This document shows, one piece after another, positions 29,935-39,867 of a stretch of DNA of 64,000 nucleotides (position 1 is the first letter of the stretch; every line of letters starts with the position of its first letter). The position numbers were made by a program, and so were the translations under genes. The DNA comes from Vibrio salinus (GTDB taxonomy: Bacteria > Pseudomonadota > Gammaproteobacteria > Enterobacterales > Vibrionaceae). Location of the stretch: assembly GCF_021272385.1 (NCBI RefSeq), contig NZ_JAJSDZ010000005.1, positions 1-64,000 on the forward strand, given 5' to 3'. Below the pieces are notes generated by a model. The model worked only from the letters and a program-made list of their open reading frames with translations. It searched no databases and was not told where the DNA came from.

Positions 29935-31401
29935 ATGCCTTTAGCCCTAATATTTGATTGTGGTGCAACGAATATCAGAACAATAGCTGTGTCTGAATCT
30001 GGGAATTTGATTGCTTCACATCACATAGCAAATGAAACAAGTCCAGACTTGGAGTCTCCTGAGTATCATATATGGGACATTGAACGAATATGGAATGCGT
30101 TATTAGTCTGTGCAAAGAATACAATAGCTAAATTAAACATTAATGGATATAGAAATAGCGATATTATAACAATTGGAGTAACAACTTTCGGTGTTGATGG
30201 TGCTTTGTTTAATAATAATCTTGATCTTCAATATCCTATGATTTCATGGAAATGTCCCAGAACAAAAGAACAGGTAGCTAAATTACCTAAATTAATAGAT
30301 ATTGATAAATTCTATAAAAGAAATGGTATTGGTCAATATTCGTTTAATACATTGTATAAAATGCTTTGGCTGAAAGAAAACAAACAAGAGATATATAATA
30401 ATTTCGATTATTTTCTCTTTATATCTTCAATTATAAATTATCGTCTAACCGGTTTGATCACAACAGATAAAACCATGGCTGGAACATCAATGATGACTAA
30501 TTTAGACAGTGGGGACTGGGATCCGGAAATCTTATCATTATTACAGCTTGATAATAAACAATTCCCTAAATCTGTTAGCGCTGGTGATATAGTTGGCCCG
30601 TTAACCAATGAACTTACTCAAGAATTAAATTTACCATTTCCCCCGAAGGTTGTTTCGTGTGGCCACGATACACAGTTTGCATTATTTGGCTCTGGAGCAA
30701 AGTTAGATCAACCTGTTTTAAGTTCAGGGACCTGGGAAATACTAATGCTGCGAACAAAGAAAGCACAGCCTGATAGTCGTTATCTTAATGATGGACTCAC
30801 TACAGAGTTTGATGCCATTGATGGTGTATTTAATCCCGGTGTTCAATGGTTAGGTTCTGGTGTTCTTGAATGGTTAAAAAATCAGATGTTTTTAGATATT
30901 AAAGATTCAGAAAATTACTATGAATATATTATTGAAGCAGCATCGTTAATTCCTCCTGGATCTGATGGGGTATATTTTAAAGAATTAATTGATGAAAATA
31001 ATCAACATTCATTCAATATTACTGGTCTAAATATAGACAAGAATCGTATTCAAATTTATAGAAGTGCTTTGGAACACCTTTCTTTAAAGCTTGATGCTGG
31101 TTTGAATATATTACAAAAAATTAGTGATTCGAAGACAGATTCAATTATATGTGTTGGTGGTGGTTCCAAAAATAATTTATGGAATCAAATCAGAGCTGAT
31201 GTTTTAAATATGCCAATTGACATTGTGGACATGCCTGAAACAACTGTATTAGGGGCAGCAATGTTTGCATTTTCAGGTGTCGGTTTCTTCAGGTCTCCTC
31301 AAGAAGCACAAGATTATATGGCTCCTAATAAAACTCGTATTTATCCATCAGCTAATCAGGAAATATACAAAAATATATTTATAGAGAATGGGAGAAACTA
31401 A
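29935..31401 (+). CDS. fucK: L-fuculokinase FucK
   Basis: FucK phosphorylates L-fuculose at O1 using ATP. The 488-residue protein is an FGGY-family kinase: the N-terminal phosphate-binding motif is [15 protein letters not shown], substrate-region signatures include TFGVDGALF, and the second lobe has [22 protein letters not shown] and [15 protein letters not shown]. The length fits E. coli FucK. The start ATG 29935 follows AAGGATT. It is the second gene of the operon and its stop is two bases before the fucU start. Base use is more AT-rich than in fucI. Confidence 0.92.
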   Translation: MPLALIFDCGATNIRTIAVSESGNLIASHHIANETSPDLESPEYHIWDIERIWNALLVCAKNTIAKLNINGYRNSDIITIGVTTFGVDGALFNNNLDLQYPMISWKCPRTKEQVAKLPKLIDIDKFYKRNGIGQYSFNTLYKMLWLKENKQEIYNNFDYFLFISSIINYRLTGLITTDKTMAGTSMMTNLDSGDWDPEILSLLQLDNKQFPKSVSAGDIVGPLTNELTQELNLPFPPKVVSCGHDTQFALFGSGAKLDQPVLSSGTWEILMLRTKKAQPDSRYLNDGLTTEFDAIDGVFNPGVQWLGSGVLEWLKNQMFLDIKDSENYYEYIIEAASLIPPGSDGVYFKELIDENNQHSFNITGLNIDKNRIQIYRSALEHLSLKLDAGLNILQKISDSKTDSIICVGGGSKNNLWNQIRADVLNMPIDIVDMPETTVLGAAMFAFSGVGFFRSPQEAQDYMAPNKTRIYPSANQEIYKNIFIENGRN

Positions 31402-31403
31402 TT

Positions 31404-31853
31404 ATGCTCAAAGGAATTAATCCGATCATTTCACCTGAGCTACTTAAAACATTATCAGAGATGGGGCACGGTGATGAATTGGTACTTGCTGATGCTCATT
31501 TCCCAGGACATAAAATTCACCATAGGGTACTACGTATGGATGGAATCAGTATTGATATGTTACTTGATGGAATCACTCCTTTATTTGAGTTTGATTCATA
31601 TGCTGATGCGCCATTAATTATGATGGATGCTGTAGTTGGTGACGAGTTAGACCCAAAAGTTGAAGGAAAATATATGGATGCAATAAGAAAATATACGCAA
31701 GATGAATTAAACCTTCAAAGAATTGAAAGATTTGCTTTTTATGAACGAGCTAAAAAAGCCTTTGCTGTTGTTGTAACTGGTGAAACAGCTAAATATGGAA
31801 ATATCATCATTAAAAAAGGCGTCACTCCAGCATATAAATCAATTAATAGGTAA
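31404..31853 (+). CDS. fucU: L-fucose mutarotase FucU
   Basis: FucU speeds the interchange between alpha and beta anomers of L-fucose, supplying the form used by the isomerase. The 149-residue protein belongs to the RbsD/FucU family; it begins [20 protein letters not shown] and has the catalytic-region motif LADAHFPGH, with a C-terminal [15 protein letters not shown] typical of the family. GGGAGAAAC before the ATG overlaps the end of fucK, indicating coupled translation. It ends four bases before the fucA start. Confidence 0.93.
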   Translation: MLKGINPIISPELLKTLSEMGHGDELVLADAHFPGHKIHHRVLRMDGISIDMLLDGITPLFEFDSYADAPLIMMDAVVGDELDPKVEGKYMDAIRKYTQDELNLQRIERFAFYERAKKAFAVVVTGETAKYGNIIIKKGVTPAYKSINR

Positions 31854-31857
31854 AAAA

Positions 31858-32505
31858 ATGAACCGGGAATTATTATCAAAACAGATTATTCATACATGCC
31901 TAGAAATGACACGTCTAGGATTAAATCAAGGTACTGCTGGCAATGTCAGTGTGCGCTATCAAAGTGGGATGTTAATTACGCCAACAGGTATCCCATATGA
32001 ACAGTTAACAACAGAAAAAATAGTATACGTCGATGGTGAGGGTAAATATGAGGAAGGTAAGTTACCATCAAGTGAGTGGGGATTTCATTTAGCAATTTAT
32101 AAAGAACGTGATGATGTAAATGCGGTTGTTCACAATCATGCAACTCACTGCGCAGCAGTTTCAATTTTTGATGAATGCATCCCAGCAATTCATTACATGG
32201 TTGCTGTAGGAGGAAATAATCATATTCCTTGTGTACCTTATGCCACTTTTGGTACTAAAAAATTAGCTGAGAATGTTGCTCAAGGGATTAAAAAAAGTAA
32301 AGCAATTTTATTGTCACACCATGGCTGTATTGCTGCTGAAGATAACTTAGAAAAAGCACTTTGGCTTGCTCATGAAGTTGAGATTCTCGCTACGTGGTAT
32401 ATGCAACTGTTAGCAACAGGTAAAAAGTTTCAATTATTATCGGATGGGGAAATGGATATCGTGCTAGCAAAATTTAAGAATTATGGCCTTCGTATTGAAG
32501 AATAA
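31858..32505 (+). CDS. fucA: L-fuculose-1-phosphate aldolase FucA
   Basis: FucA is a zinc-dependent class II aldolase that splits L-fuculose 1-phosphate into dihydroxyacetone phosphate and L-lactaldehyde. Starting at ATG 31858 the protein has 215 residues, the same as E. coli FucA. The zinc ligands and acid/base residue are visible in VVHNHATHCAAV, a later SHHGCIA and the Glu of SSEWGFH. The frame extends upstream into fucU, but those residues are not part of the aldolase. No lactaldehyde reductase (FucO) gene accompanies it. Confidence 0.94.
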   Translation: MNRELLSKQIIHTCLEMTRLGLNQGTAGNVSVRYQSGMLITPTGIPYEQLTTEKIVYVDGEGKYEEGKLPSSEWGFHLAIYKERDDVNAVVHNHATHCAAVSIFDECIPAIHYMVAVGGNNHIPCVPYATFGTKKLAENVAQGIKKSKAILLSHHGCIAAEDNLEKALWLAHEVEILATWYMQLLATGKKFQLLSDGEMDIVLAKFKNYGLRIEE

Positions 32506-32541
32506 GTTAAATCTTATTTCATCTAATCAAAAGTAATTGAA

Positions 32542-32570
32542 AAGCGCTCATTCTGTAGGGCGCTTATTCA
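32542..32570 (+). terminator. possible terminator of the fucIKUA operon
   Basis: AAGCGC and GCGCTT pair across a 12-base loop, followed by ATTCATTTG. The stem is short and the T tract broken, so the call is tentative. Confidence 0.45.
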
Positions 32571-32658
32571 TTTGTTAGCAGACGATGTAAAAAGCTATAA
32601 AGGTTTTCGGAGAACCAATCATTAGGGGGTAGTTACCACTTCCCTGGTCGGTGTATTT

Positions 32659-33492
32659 TTAAAGAGAATAAAACTGTTTTGCATTTTCGTAATAAAACAG
32701 ATTTGGATTGTCAACATCACATTCATCGATGGAGATTTGGCATAGTTCTATCACTTTATTTATAGGTGCAGCTATTTGACAAACTGGCCAGTCTGAACCA
32801 AACATAATTCTTTTATGTCCAAATTGTTTTATAACTTCTTTAATATAACACCGTATTTGTTCGGATTTCCATGAATGCCAGTCAGCTTCTGTCACAACAC
32901 CAGATATCTTGCAATACACATGTGGAAAATTGGTTGCGATATATGCCATTTTGTCTGCCCAACCGTTCCATTGTTTCTGTTTAATATGTGGTTTTGCAAT
33001 GTGATCAATAACAATATTCATGGCAGGTAATTGCTCTAAGAAAGCAATGGTATTATCAAGATGATCACTTTTGATTAAAATATCATAGGTATAATTATAC
33101 TTAGCGAGTAGCTCAACACCTTTAATAAAATCTGAATCAAGCATAAAATCAAGTTCAGGTTCATCATGAATTACATGGCGGAAACCTTTTAACTTAGGAA
33201 ATTTTTTATAGTTGACCAGATGCCTTTCTAAGTCTTTATCTTTTAGGTCAATCCATCCTACAACACCGAGAATGAAATCATGTTTATCACTAAGTTCTAG
33301 CAGCCAATTTGTTTCATCGTTACTTTGCCTTGCCTCAATTGCCACGCTACCGATAATTTGCAGAGTAGACATGTTAGAAAGATAATCTTCTGGTAAAAAA
33401 TTGGCTTTCAGTTTTTCCATCGAATTATCAATCCAGCTAAAATCAATATTATTGTATTGCCAAAAATGTTGATGTGCATCAATTATTTTCAT
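32659..33492 (-). CDS. amidohydrolase-family sugar lactonase (COG3618; L-fucono/L-galactono-1,5-lactonase type)
   Basis: The 277-residue protein is an amidohydrolase-2 TIM barrel: it opens with the metal-binding motif DAHQHFW, has VIDHIAKPH in mid-barrel, and ends with the catalytic Asp in MFGSDWPVCQ. Characterised COG3618 members with this layout hydrolyse L-fucono- and L-galactono-1,5-lactone to the open acids. AGGAAC precedes ATG 33492. It follows the aldo-keto reductase gene by 12 bp on the same strand, a dehydrogenase-lactonase pair, and LgoD lies next upstream. Because no L-fuconate dehydratase is present, L-galactonolactone is the favoured substrate by inference; L-rhamnono- or L-fuconolactone remain possible. 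Confidence 0.8.
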   Translation of the reverse strand: MKIIDAHQHFWQYNNIDFSWIDNSMEKLKANFLPEDYLSNMSTLQIIGSVAIEARQSNDETNWLLELSDKHDFILGVVGWIDLKDKDLERHLVNYKKFPKLKGFRHVIHDEPELDFMLDSDFIKGVELLAKYNYTYDILIKSDHLDNTIAFLEQLPAMNIVIDHIAKPHIKQKQWNGWADKMAYIATNFPHVYCKISGVVTEADWHSWKSEQIRCYIKEVIKQFGHKRIMFGSDWPVCQIAAPINKVIELCQISIDECDVDNPNLFYYENAKQFYSL

Positions 33493-33504
33493 GTTAATTT
33501 GTTC

Positions 33505-34491
33505 CTATAAGAAATTCAATTTATCAATTTCCTTCCAAAATTCAGTTGGGATTGATTGATATAGGTAGTCCATATTATTTGCCATATGTTTTTCAGACAG
33601 CGCATTGAGTAAGACACTAATTGTTGCCTTATGGCGGAATGGAAATTGAATTGCAGCGGCAATTGGAGGAACATTGTATTTATTGCAAACCTGATAAATT
33701 TTTCTTACTTTCGCCAAAATTTCAGTAGATGCCGGCGCGTAGTTAAAGTAAGCACCTTTAACAGGACCTGTCGCCAGAATTCCTGAATTAAATACACCTG
33801 CTGAAATAATAGAAATATTCTTTTTGACACAATCATCCAGAAAGCCATCGTCTGCTGTTTGGTCTAATAGCGTATATCTCCCAGCTAAGAGAAAGCAGTC
33901 GAAATCAGTATATTGCATCGATTGTTTAAAAATTTCATGTTCATTACAACCCATTCCAATAGCTTTCACTAACCCCTGACTACGAAGTTCATCCATAGCT
34001 TTATAACCACTTTCGATTGCTATTTTGAATAATTTGTCGTGATTGTCACCGTGAGTATAGCTACCGATATCATGCATTAAGATAATATCAAGATGATTGG
34101 TACCAAGGCGTTGACAACTATCTTCATATGAACGCATTATTCCGCTGTAAGAATAGTCATAATATCGGTTAAACGGTCCCTCATTAGGAAAGTCATTAGG
34201 TAGTTGTTCTCCTGGCTCAAACCGTGGTTTTAAAATACGACCGACTTTTGATGACAATATGTATTTACAACGATCATATTTATGCAAGCAAAGTCCTAAG
34301 CGTCGTTCAGCAAGTCCGGCGCCATAGTGAGGGGCAACATCATAGTAGCGGCAACCCATATTCCAAATATTATCAACTGCAATTTCTGCCTGATGATAAG
34401 TTATTTCGTGATATAGATTTCCTAAACCACTTGCTCCAAACCCGATTTTTGTAAGTTTTAATGCTGTATTACCTAATGTTTTCTTCTCCAT
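33505..34491 (-). CDS. aldo-keto reductase, L-fucose/L-galactose (D-threo-aldose) 1-dehydrogenase type
   Basis: The 328-residue protein is an aldo-keto reductase with the tetrad in RYYDVAPHYGAGLAERRLG (Asp, Tyr), SSKVGR (Lys) and IILMHDIG (His). The family that begins LGNTALKLTKIGFGASGLGN includes D-threo-aldose 1-dehydrogenase, which oxidises L-fucose, L-galactose and D-arabinose to the lactone with NAD(P). It forms a tight pair with the downstream lactonase. The pair may make L-galactonate for LgoD. ATG 34491 has AAGG upstream. The exact sugar and cofactor are inferred. Confidence 0.8.
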   Translation of the reverse strand: MEKKTLGNTALKLTKIGFGASGLGNLYHEITYHQAEIAVDNIWNMGCRYYDVAPHYGAGLAERRLGLCLHKYDRCKYILSSKVGRILKPRFEPGEQLPNDFPNEGPFNRYYDYSYSGIMRSYEDSCQRLGTNHLDIILMHDIGSYTHGDNHDKLFKIAIESGYKAMDELRSQGLVKAIGMGCNEHEIFKQSMQYTDFDCFLLAGRYTLLDQTADDGFLDDCVKKNISIISAGVFNSGILATGPVKGAYFNYAPASTEILAKVRKIYQVCNKYNVPPIAAAIQFPFRHKATISVLLNALSEKHMANNMDYLYQSIPTEFWKEIDKLNFL

Positions 34492-34829
34492 TGTGCTGGC
34501 CTTGTTATTATATATTTATCAAACTAACCGATATGTAATACTGAACATGAGTAAAATTTAAATCTAATCATATCAGAAATATATATTATATATGTGGAGT
34601 TGGCTTTATATGTAAAATCTTGAGGGGCGCTTGTGTTATGTCAATATTTTCGGTTCTTATTATGTATTTAATTTACATTGACTGATTGTGAATGATAATA
34701 CTATCAATAAATGTGTCGTAATTATTTATATGAAAGGTTGCGTACTTTGTAATTTTAAAGTTATACAAAATATTGTATGAATTATGTAAATTAAGAAAGT
34801 TGATATTAAATATTTTTTTAATATATGGA
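34492..34829. other. AT-rich intergenic region, promoter of the dehydrogenase-lactonase pair
   Basis: About 340 bp of very AT-rich DNA separates the aldo-keto reductase start from the end of lgoD. It contains runs such as ATATATTATATATG but no ORF, RNA gene or clear operator that I can recognise. Confidence 0.55.
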
Positions 34830-34876
34830 AAGCCATCACTTAATATTATATGCTAAAAAATTAATAGTGATGGCTT
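34830..34876 (-). terminator. hairpin after lgoD, possible terminator
   Basis: AAGCCATCACT and AGTGATGGCTT form a perfect 11-bp stem with a 25-base AT-rich loop 15 bp beyond the lgoD stop. The long loop and weak T tract lower confidence. Confidence 0.45.
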
Positions 34877-34890
34877 AATGAAAACGAAGT

Positions 34891-35910
34891 TTAAATAAAG
34901 TCAATGACACCTTTAAGCAGAGAGCGATTATTTATCACAGATTCCTCATAAGACATACCGATGGTATGAAAATCAAAAGTATGTGTTTGCATCATTTCTG
35001 CTTTTAATTTTCCCTGTTCCATTAAAATCAACACTTTTTCAAAATCTTCTCTTGTGGCATTACGGCTACCTATCAACGTCGTTTCTTTTTTATGAAAATC
35101 CGGGTCGTGGATCTCGATATTACCTTTAAATAGTCCAATAAACACGATTTTACCGCCGTGGCGGATGTGATTAACGGCAGTATTCATCGCCACAGCATTA
35201 CCCGTTGCATCAATAACTGTTTCTGCAAGAGCACCATTAAAGAATGACGACATTTTTTCATGAAAATCATCGTCAATAGGGTTTAATGTCGGAAGATTCA
35301 GATACGTTTTTACGTGTTCTCTTCGCTCTGGCTGAGTGTCAGCAACGAGGACATGGGCTCCATCCGCAGCGGCTATTGCTGCTGCGCCAAGCCCTATAGG
35401 TCCGGCTCCAACAACCAAAACATGTTCGTTCTGTTTTAAATTAGCTCTTCGGACACCATGTGCACTAATAGCAAAAGGCTCAATGAGTGCGGCAGTGTGG
35501 TTATCAATATCATTGACTAGCAGTACGTTATCTTTCGGTACAGCCAGGTATTCACTAAAACCACCATCTTCATGTACACCGATAACCGATATATTTTCGC
35601 AACAATTTGTTTTTCCGCTTAAACATGATGGGCATTGTTGACAGGCAACATACGGGATCAGTGCTACTTTGTCTCCGGTTTTAAAGGTTTTATTTTCATT
35701 TTCTCCGACCGCTTCGACAATACCACATAGTTCATGCCCGAGAACCCGGGGATAACTGAAAAATGGCTGATTACCGGTGTAAGCATGAATATCTGTTCCA
35801 CATATTCCGACAGAAGAAACTTTTACCAGTAATTCGTCGGCCTTTATATCCGGTTTTTCAGTTTCAATATATTTTAAATTGAATGGTTTATCACAAACTA
35901 ATGATTTCAT
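34891..35910 (-). CDS. lgoD: L-galactonate 5-dehydrogenase (LgoD/YjjN-like zinc alcohol dehydrogenase)
   Basis: LgoD oxidises L-galactonate to D-tagaturonate with NAD. From ATG 35910 the protein has 339 residues, close to E. coli LgoD, and shares long stretches with it as I recall that sequence: SVGICGTDIHAYTGNQPFF, PYVACQQCPSC, NCCENISVIGVH and LIEPFAISAHGVRRA. The zinc ligands, four structural Cys residues and the NAD-binding VVGAGPIGLGAAAIA are present. A frame eight codons longer exists, but GGAGA sits correctly before 35910. It diverges from the GntR regulator gene, and its product feeds UxaB encoded further right. Confidence 0.88.
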   Translation of the reverse strand: MKSLVCDKPFNLKYIETEKPDIKADELLVKVSSVGICGTDIHAYTGNQPFFSYPRVLGHELCGIVEAVGENENKTFKTGDKVALIPYVACQQCPSCLSGKTNCCENISVIGVHEDGGFSEYLAVPKDNVLLVNDIDNHTAALIEPFAISAHGVRRANLKQNEHVLVVGAGPIGLGAAAIAAADGAHVLVADTQPERREHVKTYLNLPTLNPIDDDFHEKMSSFFNGALAETVIDATGNAVAMNTAVNHIRHGGKIVFIGLFKGNIEIHDPDFHKKETTLIGSRNATREDFEKVLILMEQGKLKAEMMQTHTFDFHTIGMSYEESVINNRSLLKGVIDFI

Positions 35911-36039
35911 AATACTTATCTCCATACCTGTCATTTAAAGTATAAAGAGGCTGGTTTTTATTTTGTGTGTTCCCCCAGATTTTGTGTTTTATCTCTACCT
36001 AATCTGTTTTTTAATTGTATTTAATGTATGGAGGATAGG

Positions 36040-36951
36040 ATGGCCAGAAATAAAAATTTACGGGAAAGTACAACAAATCAGGTTCTGGACGCGATCCGAC
36101 TGGGACATATTGAGTCTCCGGTTCCGTCACAGTCTTCTTTAGCCGAGTTATTTAGTGTCAGTCGGACCACGATTCGGTACATTGTCCGGGAGCTTATTGA
36201 CAAAGGAATTCTCAGTCAGTCCGGGGACCAATATTTGATCTGTCGGCGGCCAACAGAAGAAGATGGATATACCAGACATTTGTCAGATAAAGACATTGAA
36301 ACGGAAGAGTTTGAACGTTTTTTTAATGATGCTATCAAAAACAAAGTGATTATGCCCGGACAGGAATTTACCGAATTAGAATTATCGAAACGTAGCCAGT
36401 GTTCTACAACAATTGTCAGAGAATATTTGATCCGATTTTCCCGCTTTAATCTTATCGAAAATATTGAGCGGGGACGCTGGAAAATGATTCGGTTTGAAAA
36501 GCATTATGCTGCCAATCTTTTTGAATTACGGGAAATGCTAGAGTGTCATTCCCTGAGTCGCTTTATGAATTTGCCGCATAGTGATGTTAGATGGGATAAA
36601 GCGCAAATGTTATTACACCGGCACAGGGAGCTGAGAGAAACCGTAGTGAGTGAATATAAGGCTTTCTCCGAACTGGATCATATGTTTCACGGACTTCTTC
36701 TTTCTGCCGCTGATAATCCTTTTATGGATCACTTCTTTGGTATTATATCAGTGATTTTTCACTTTCACTATCAATGGGATAACAGTGACTTGCGAACAAG
36801 AAATATGGTTGCTATTGAAGAACACATGGCTGTACTTAGTAAAATGCTAAGTGGTGATGATATTGGTGCAATGAGTGAATTACGTCGTCATTTACATACA
36901 GCAAAAAGAACGATGGAAAATAGTCTTATTATGGATAGTATCCAGAGCTAG
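36040..36951 (+). CDS. GntR-family transcriptional regulator (LgoR-like)
   Basis: The 303-residue protein has an N-terminal winged helix (about 1-65, with SQSSLAELFSVSRTTIRYIVREL) and a helical effector domain resembling the FadR C-terminal type (FELREMLECHSLSRF, FSELDHMFHGLLLSAADNPF, VIFHFHYQWDNSD). A second short DNA-binding-like segment (LELSKRSQCSTTIVREYLIRF) lies in between. It diverges from lgoD, the arrangement of the lgoR regulator in E. coli, so control of the L-galactonate genes is likely but inferred. ATG 36040 follows GGAGGATAGG; an ATG at 36028 is in frame. It ends in a hairpin shared with the eda end. Confidence 0.8.
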   Translation: MARNKNLRESTTNQVLDAIRLGHIESPVPSQSSLAELFSVSRTTIRYIVRELIDKGILSQSGDQYLICRRPTEEDGYTRHLSDKDIETEEFERFFNDAIKNKVIMPGQEFTELELSKRSQCSTTIVREYLIRFSRFNLIENIERGRWKMIRFEKHYAANLFELREMLECHSLSRFMNLPHSDVRWDKAQMLLHRHRELRETVVSEYKAFSELDHMFHGLLLSAADNPFMDHFFGIISVIFHFHYQWDNSDLRTRNMVAIEEHMAVLSKMLSGDDIGAMSELRRHLHTAKRTMENSLIMDSIQS

Positions 36952-36969
36952 CTCTTTAATGAGCTAGCT
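36946..36969. terminator. hairpin between the regulator and eda
   Basis: AGCTAGCTC and GAGCTAGCT form a 9-bp stem with a TTTAAT loop between two convergent genes. There is no T tract on either side, so termination is uncertain. Confidence 0.4.
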
Positions 36970-36987
36970 AAATCTGAAGAGGTCGGG

Positions 36988-37614
36988 TTATTTTACAAGT
37001 TCGACTGATTGGCGAATGAGTGTTGCCAGTTTGTCCCAATCTCTATTGGCGATCATTGTCTTATCCACCATCCATGAACCACCACAGCAAATGACTTCAG
37101 GGACAGATAGATATTTTTGTATATTTCCCGGATTAATTCCCCCGGTTGGCATGAACTTTACATTTCTATACGGTCCTGTCAGTGACTTGATCATTGAGAT
37201 GCCTCCGGATGCTTCTGCCGGGAAGAATTTCAGTGTTGTTAATCCCATCTCCACTGCCGCTTCCAGCGCAGTTGGGTTGTTAATGCCGGGGATAATTGGA
37301 ATATTGAGATCCTGGCATGTTCTCACTATATTTGGATTGAATCCGGGAGTAACAATAAAGGTTGCTCCTGCATTTTTGGCATCGAAAATCTGCTGTTGTG
37401 TTAATACAGTACCTGCACCTATTAACATGTCCGGCTGAGATTGTCTTAACAGGCGTATAGCTTCTCCGGCTGAGGATGACCGGAACGTGATTTCAGCTAC
37501 AGGCAAGCCATTTTCTACCAGGGCTTTTCCTAGGGGGATAATGTCTTCCGCGTCGTCAATCGCAATCACCGGAATAATTTTCAGAGCCGATATCTGCTCA
37601 ATAATTGTGTTCAT
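36988..37614 (-). CDS. eda: KDPG aldolase (2-dehydro-3-deoxyphosphogluconate aldolase)
   Basis: Eda splits KDPG into pyruvate and glyceraldehyde 3-phosphate, the last step of hexuronate and Entner-Doudoroff breakdown. The 208-residue protein has the family signatures GLPVAEITFRSSSAGEAI, IGAGTVLT, FIVTPGFNPN, the Schiff-base Lys region LKFFPAEASGG and FMPTGGINPGN. It is the last gene of the operon uxaB-TRAP-kdgK-eda, overlapping kdgK by four bases. That order places the last two steps of the route together. Confidence 0.95.
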   Translation of the reverse strand: MNTIIEQISALKIIPVIAIDDAEDIIPLGKALVENGLPVAEITFRSSSAGEAIRLLRQSQPDMLIGAGTVLTQQQIFDAKNAGATFIVTPGFNPNIVRTCQDLNIPIIPGINNPTALEAAVEMGLTTLKFFPAEASGGISMIKSLTGPYRNVKFMPTGGINPGNIQKYLSVPEVICCGGSWMVDKTMIANRDWDKLATLIRQSVELVK

Positions 37615-38567
37615 AAATTTGCCTTTAATGAATGATAGACGTTTTGAGTAACCGATTTAGGTATGATGGCGCCCTTATGTTGAATGACCTGCCCGGCAAG
37701 CAGATTAGCCGCCTTGCAGCAGGACTGAATATTCTGCCCAGAAAGATAAAATGCCAGAAAGGCGCCATTAAATGAATCCCCTGCAGATGTTGTATCTACA
37801 ACCCGATTGACTTTGATTCCCGGTACCAGTCTATAGTTTTGGTCGGTATTAAAATTCTGGTATATACACCCTTCCGATCCGGTTTTTACTACTGCTTTTG
37901 ATACCTCTGATTTTTGTAACCGGTTTAATGTTTCTACTGGAGAAATATCTCCCCAAATTGCCTGCTCATCATCAAAAGTCATTAGGGCAATATCGGATAG
38001 ATTTAACATTTTGTTATAGGTGCTACGGGCTGCTTCCAGAGATTCCCACAATACCGGACGATAATTGCTGTCAAATATGATTTCGGCACCGTTTTGCCGA
38101 CACAGCTTCAGTGATGAAAACAAGATATCCCTGTCTGCTTTATTCAGGATTGCCAATGAGATACCGCTTAGATAGACGGCATCCATTTTCATTATTTCCT
38201 GCAATACGTTTTTGAAATCATCATGTTGGACCAGATATTTTGCAGCAGAGTTATCTCGCCAGTATTGAAAAGAGCGTTCTCCGTCAGCATCCACATTTAT
38301 GATGTAAAGGCCGGTGGAGTGGTTATCATCTCTTAGCACGAACTGAGTAGATACACCTTCCTCACACCATCGTTGGCAGAGCTGAGTGCTGGTAGCATCA
38401 TTACCAACCGCTGTGATATAGAAAGGTGATACTTCAGTACTCATCCGGGATAGATAAACAGCCGTATTGAGCGTATCACCTCCGTAACTGTGCTGCATTT
38501 CACCAAATGGTTGCCCTTTGAGTTCAAACATGCACTCGCCAATAATGGCTACCTTTTTATTCGACAT
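37611..38567 (-). CDS. kdgK: 2-dehydro-3-deoxygluconokinase (KDG kinase)
   Basis: KdgK phosphorylates 2-keto-3-deoxygluconate to KDPG with ATP. The 318-residue protein is a PfkB-family sugar kinase, with the N-terminal motif MFELKGQPFGEM, YGGDTLNTAVYLSR for substrate binding, and the catalytic base signature DTTSAGDSFNGAFLA near the C-terminus. GGAAGGG precedes ATG 38567. It lies between the TRAP transporter and eda, and its four-base overlap with eda indicates coupled translation. Confidence 0.93.
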   Translation of the reverse strand: MSNKKVAIIGECMFELKGQPFGEMQHSYGGDTLNTAVYLSRMSTEVSPFYITAVGNDATSTQLCQRWCEEGVSTQFVLRDDNHSTGLYIINVDADGERSFQYWRDNSAAKYLVQHDDFKNVLQEIMKMDAVYLSGISLAILNKADRDILFSSLKLCRQNGAEIIFDSNYRPVLWESLEAARSTYNKMLNLSDIALMTFDDEQAIWGDISPVETLNRLQKSEVSKAVVKTGSEGCIYQNFNTDQNYRLVPGIKVNRVVDTTSAGDSFNGAFLAFYLSGQNIQSCCKAANLLAGQVIQHKGAIIPKSVTQNVYHSLKANL

Positions 38568-38578
38568 ATTTCCCTTCC

Positions 38579-39865
38579 TTAGCTAAAGATTAAATTAGGC
38601 AAGCCTATTGATATTTCAGGGATATAGGTCAGCATTAATAAAGCTAGCAACAATAGTAACCAGAACGGCAGGACTTCTTTGACAAAATCTTCAATAGATA
38701 CTTTGGTAATAGAACAGGTGGTAAACATAACTGTTCCTAATGGTGGTGTTATAGTACCGATTGCGCTGTTAAAAATGAAAACAATGCCGAAGTGAACGGG
38801 ATCAATACCATAAGAATGAGCAACCGGAGCCAACAATGGTGCTAAAACTATCATGACAGCATTGCCTTCCAGGAACATTCCGATAATTAATAAAAACAGG
38901 TTGACCAGAAGAAGAAAGGTCAGTGGGCTTTCAACGGTACCGGTTAACCATGTAGCAAGCTCCTGAGGAGCTCTTTCCCAGGTGAGAAATTTTGAAAATC
39001 CGACAGCCATACAGATAATAAGCAAAACATTTGCAGATGATAGAACGGATTCTTTGGTCGCATCCCACAATAATCTGGTGTTCATTTGTTTATAGACAAA
39101 CATCCCAAGTAATAGAGCATATAAAACGGCGACAGCGCCAGCTTCTGTCGGGGTGAAGACTCCGGCCCGAATCCCGCCAATAATAACAACGGGTAACAGA
39201 AGAGCCAGAAAAGCATCTTTGGCGGAGACTAAAACCTCGGAAACGGGAGCTCTTTTTTCCCGAATCGGTGTGTAGCCCCTTTTTTTAGAAATGATAGACA
39301 CGAGAATCATCATCATGACACACAGCATAATTCCGGGAACCACACCGGCTAGAAATAATTTCCCAATTGAGACATTATTAACATAACCGTAAATTATGAG
39401 TGCAATACCGGGTGGAATGATAGGAGTTATCAGGGAAGATGCTGCCGTTACAGCAGATGAAAAGGAAGCACTGTAACCTCTGACAACCATTTGTGGTACC
39501 AGTAATTTTGAATTCATAGCCGCATCAGCAATATTAGAACCGGATAATCCTCCCATCAGTGTGCTGAGTACAACATTAACCTGTGCAAGTCCACCATTCA
39601 TATGACCGGTTAGTACTTCTGAGAATTTGAGTAGCCTTTGGCTGATGCCTGAATGATTCATAAATACGCCGGCCATGACAAAAAACGGAATGGCAAGAAG
39701 TGTGACAGAATCCAGCCCTCCAGCCAGTCTTTGGACCAGCATAATCATTGGCAGGTGATTGTTTATCAGAAAATAAGACAAAGTCGCCAGAAAAATACAA
39801 AAAGCAACCGGAATACCAATAGCAAATAATATAAGAAGAGCAGAAATGGGTAAAATAACAGACAT
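38579..39865 (-). CDS. TRAP transporter large permease subunit (DctM family)
   Basis: This 428-residue protein is very hydrophobic, with about twelve membrane segments, and has DctM features such as VMAGVFMNHSGISQRLL, LMGGLSGSNIADAAMNSK and FNSAIGTITPPLGTVMF. It forms the ion-driven channel of a TRAP transporter with the small subunit and the binding protein encoded upstream. The gene starts two bases after the small-subunit stop. Since the operon also encodes UxaB, KdgK and Eda, the solute is probably a sugar acid such as L-galactonate or a hexuronate. Confidence 0.92.
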   Translation of the reverse strand: MSVILPISALLILFAIGIPVAFCIFLATLSYFLINNHLPMIMLVQRLAGGLDSVTLLAIPFFVMAGVFMNHSGISQRLLKFSEVLTGHMNGGLAQVNVVLSTLMGGLSGSNIADAAMNSKLLVPQMVVRGYSASFSSAVTAASSLITPIIPPGIALIIYGYVNNVSIGKLFLAGVVPGIMLCVMMMILVSIISKKRGYTPIREKRAPVSEVLVSAKDAFLALLLPVVIIGGIRAGVFTPTEAGAVAVLYALLLGMFVYKQMNTRLLWDATKESVLSSANVLLIICMAVGFSKFLTWERAPQELATWLTGTVESPLTFLLLVNLFLLIIGMFLEGNAVMIVLAPLLAPVAHSYGIDPVHFGIVFIFNSAIGTITPPLGTVMFTTCSITKVSIEDFVKEVLPFWLLLLLALLMLTYIPEISIGLPNLIFS

Positions 39866-39867
39866 GA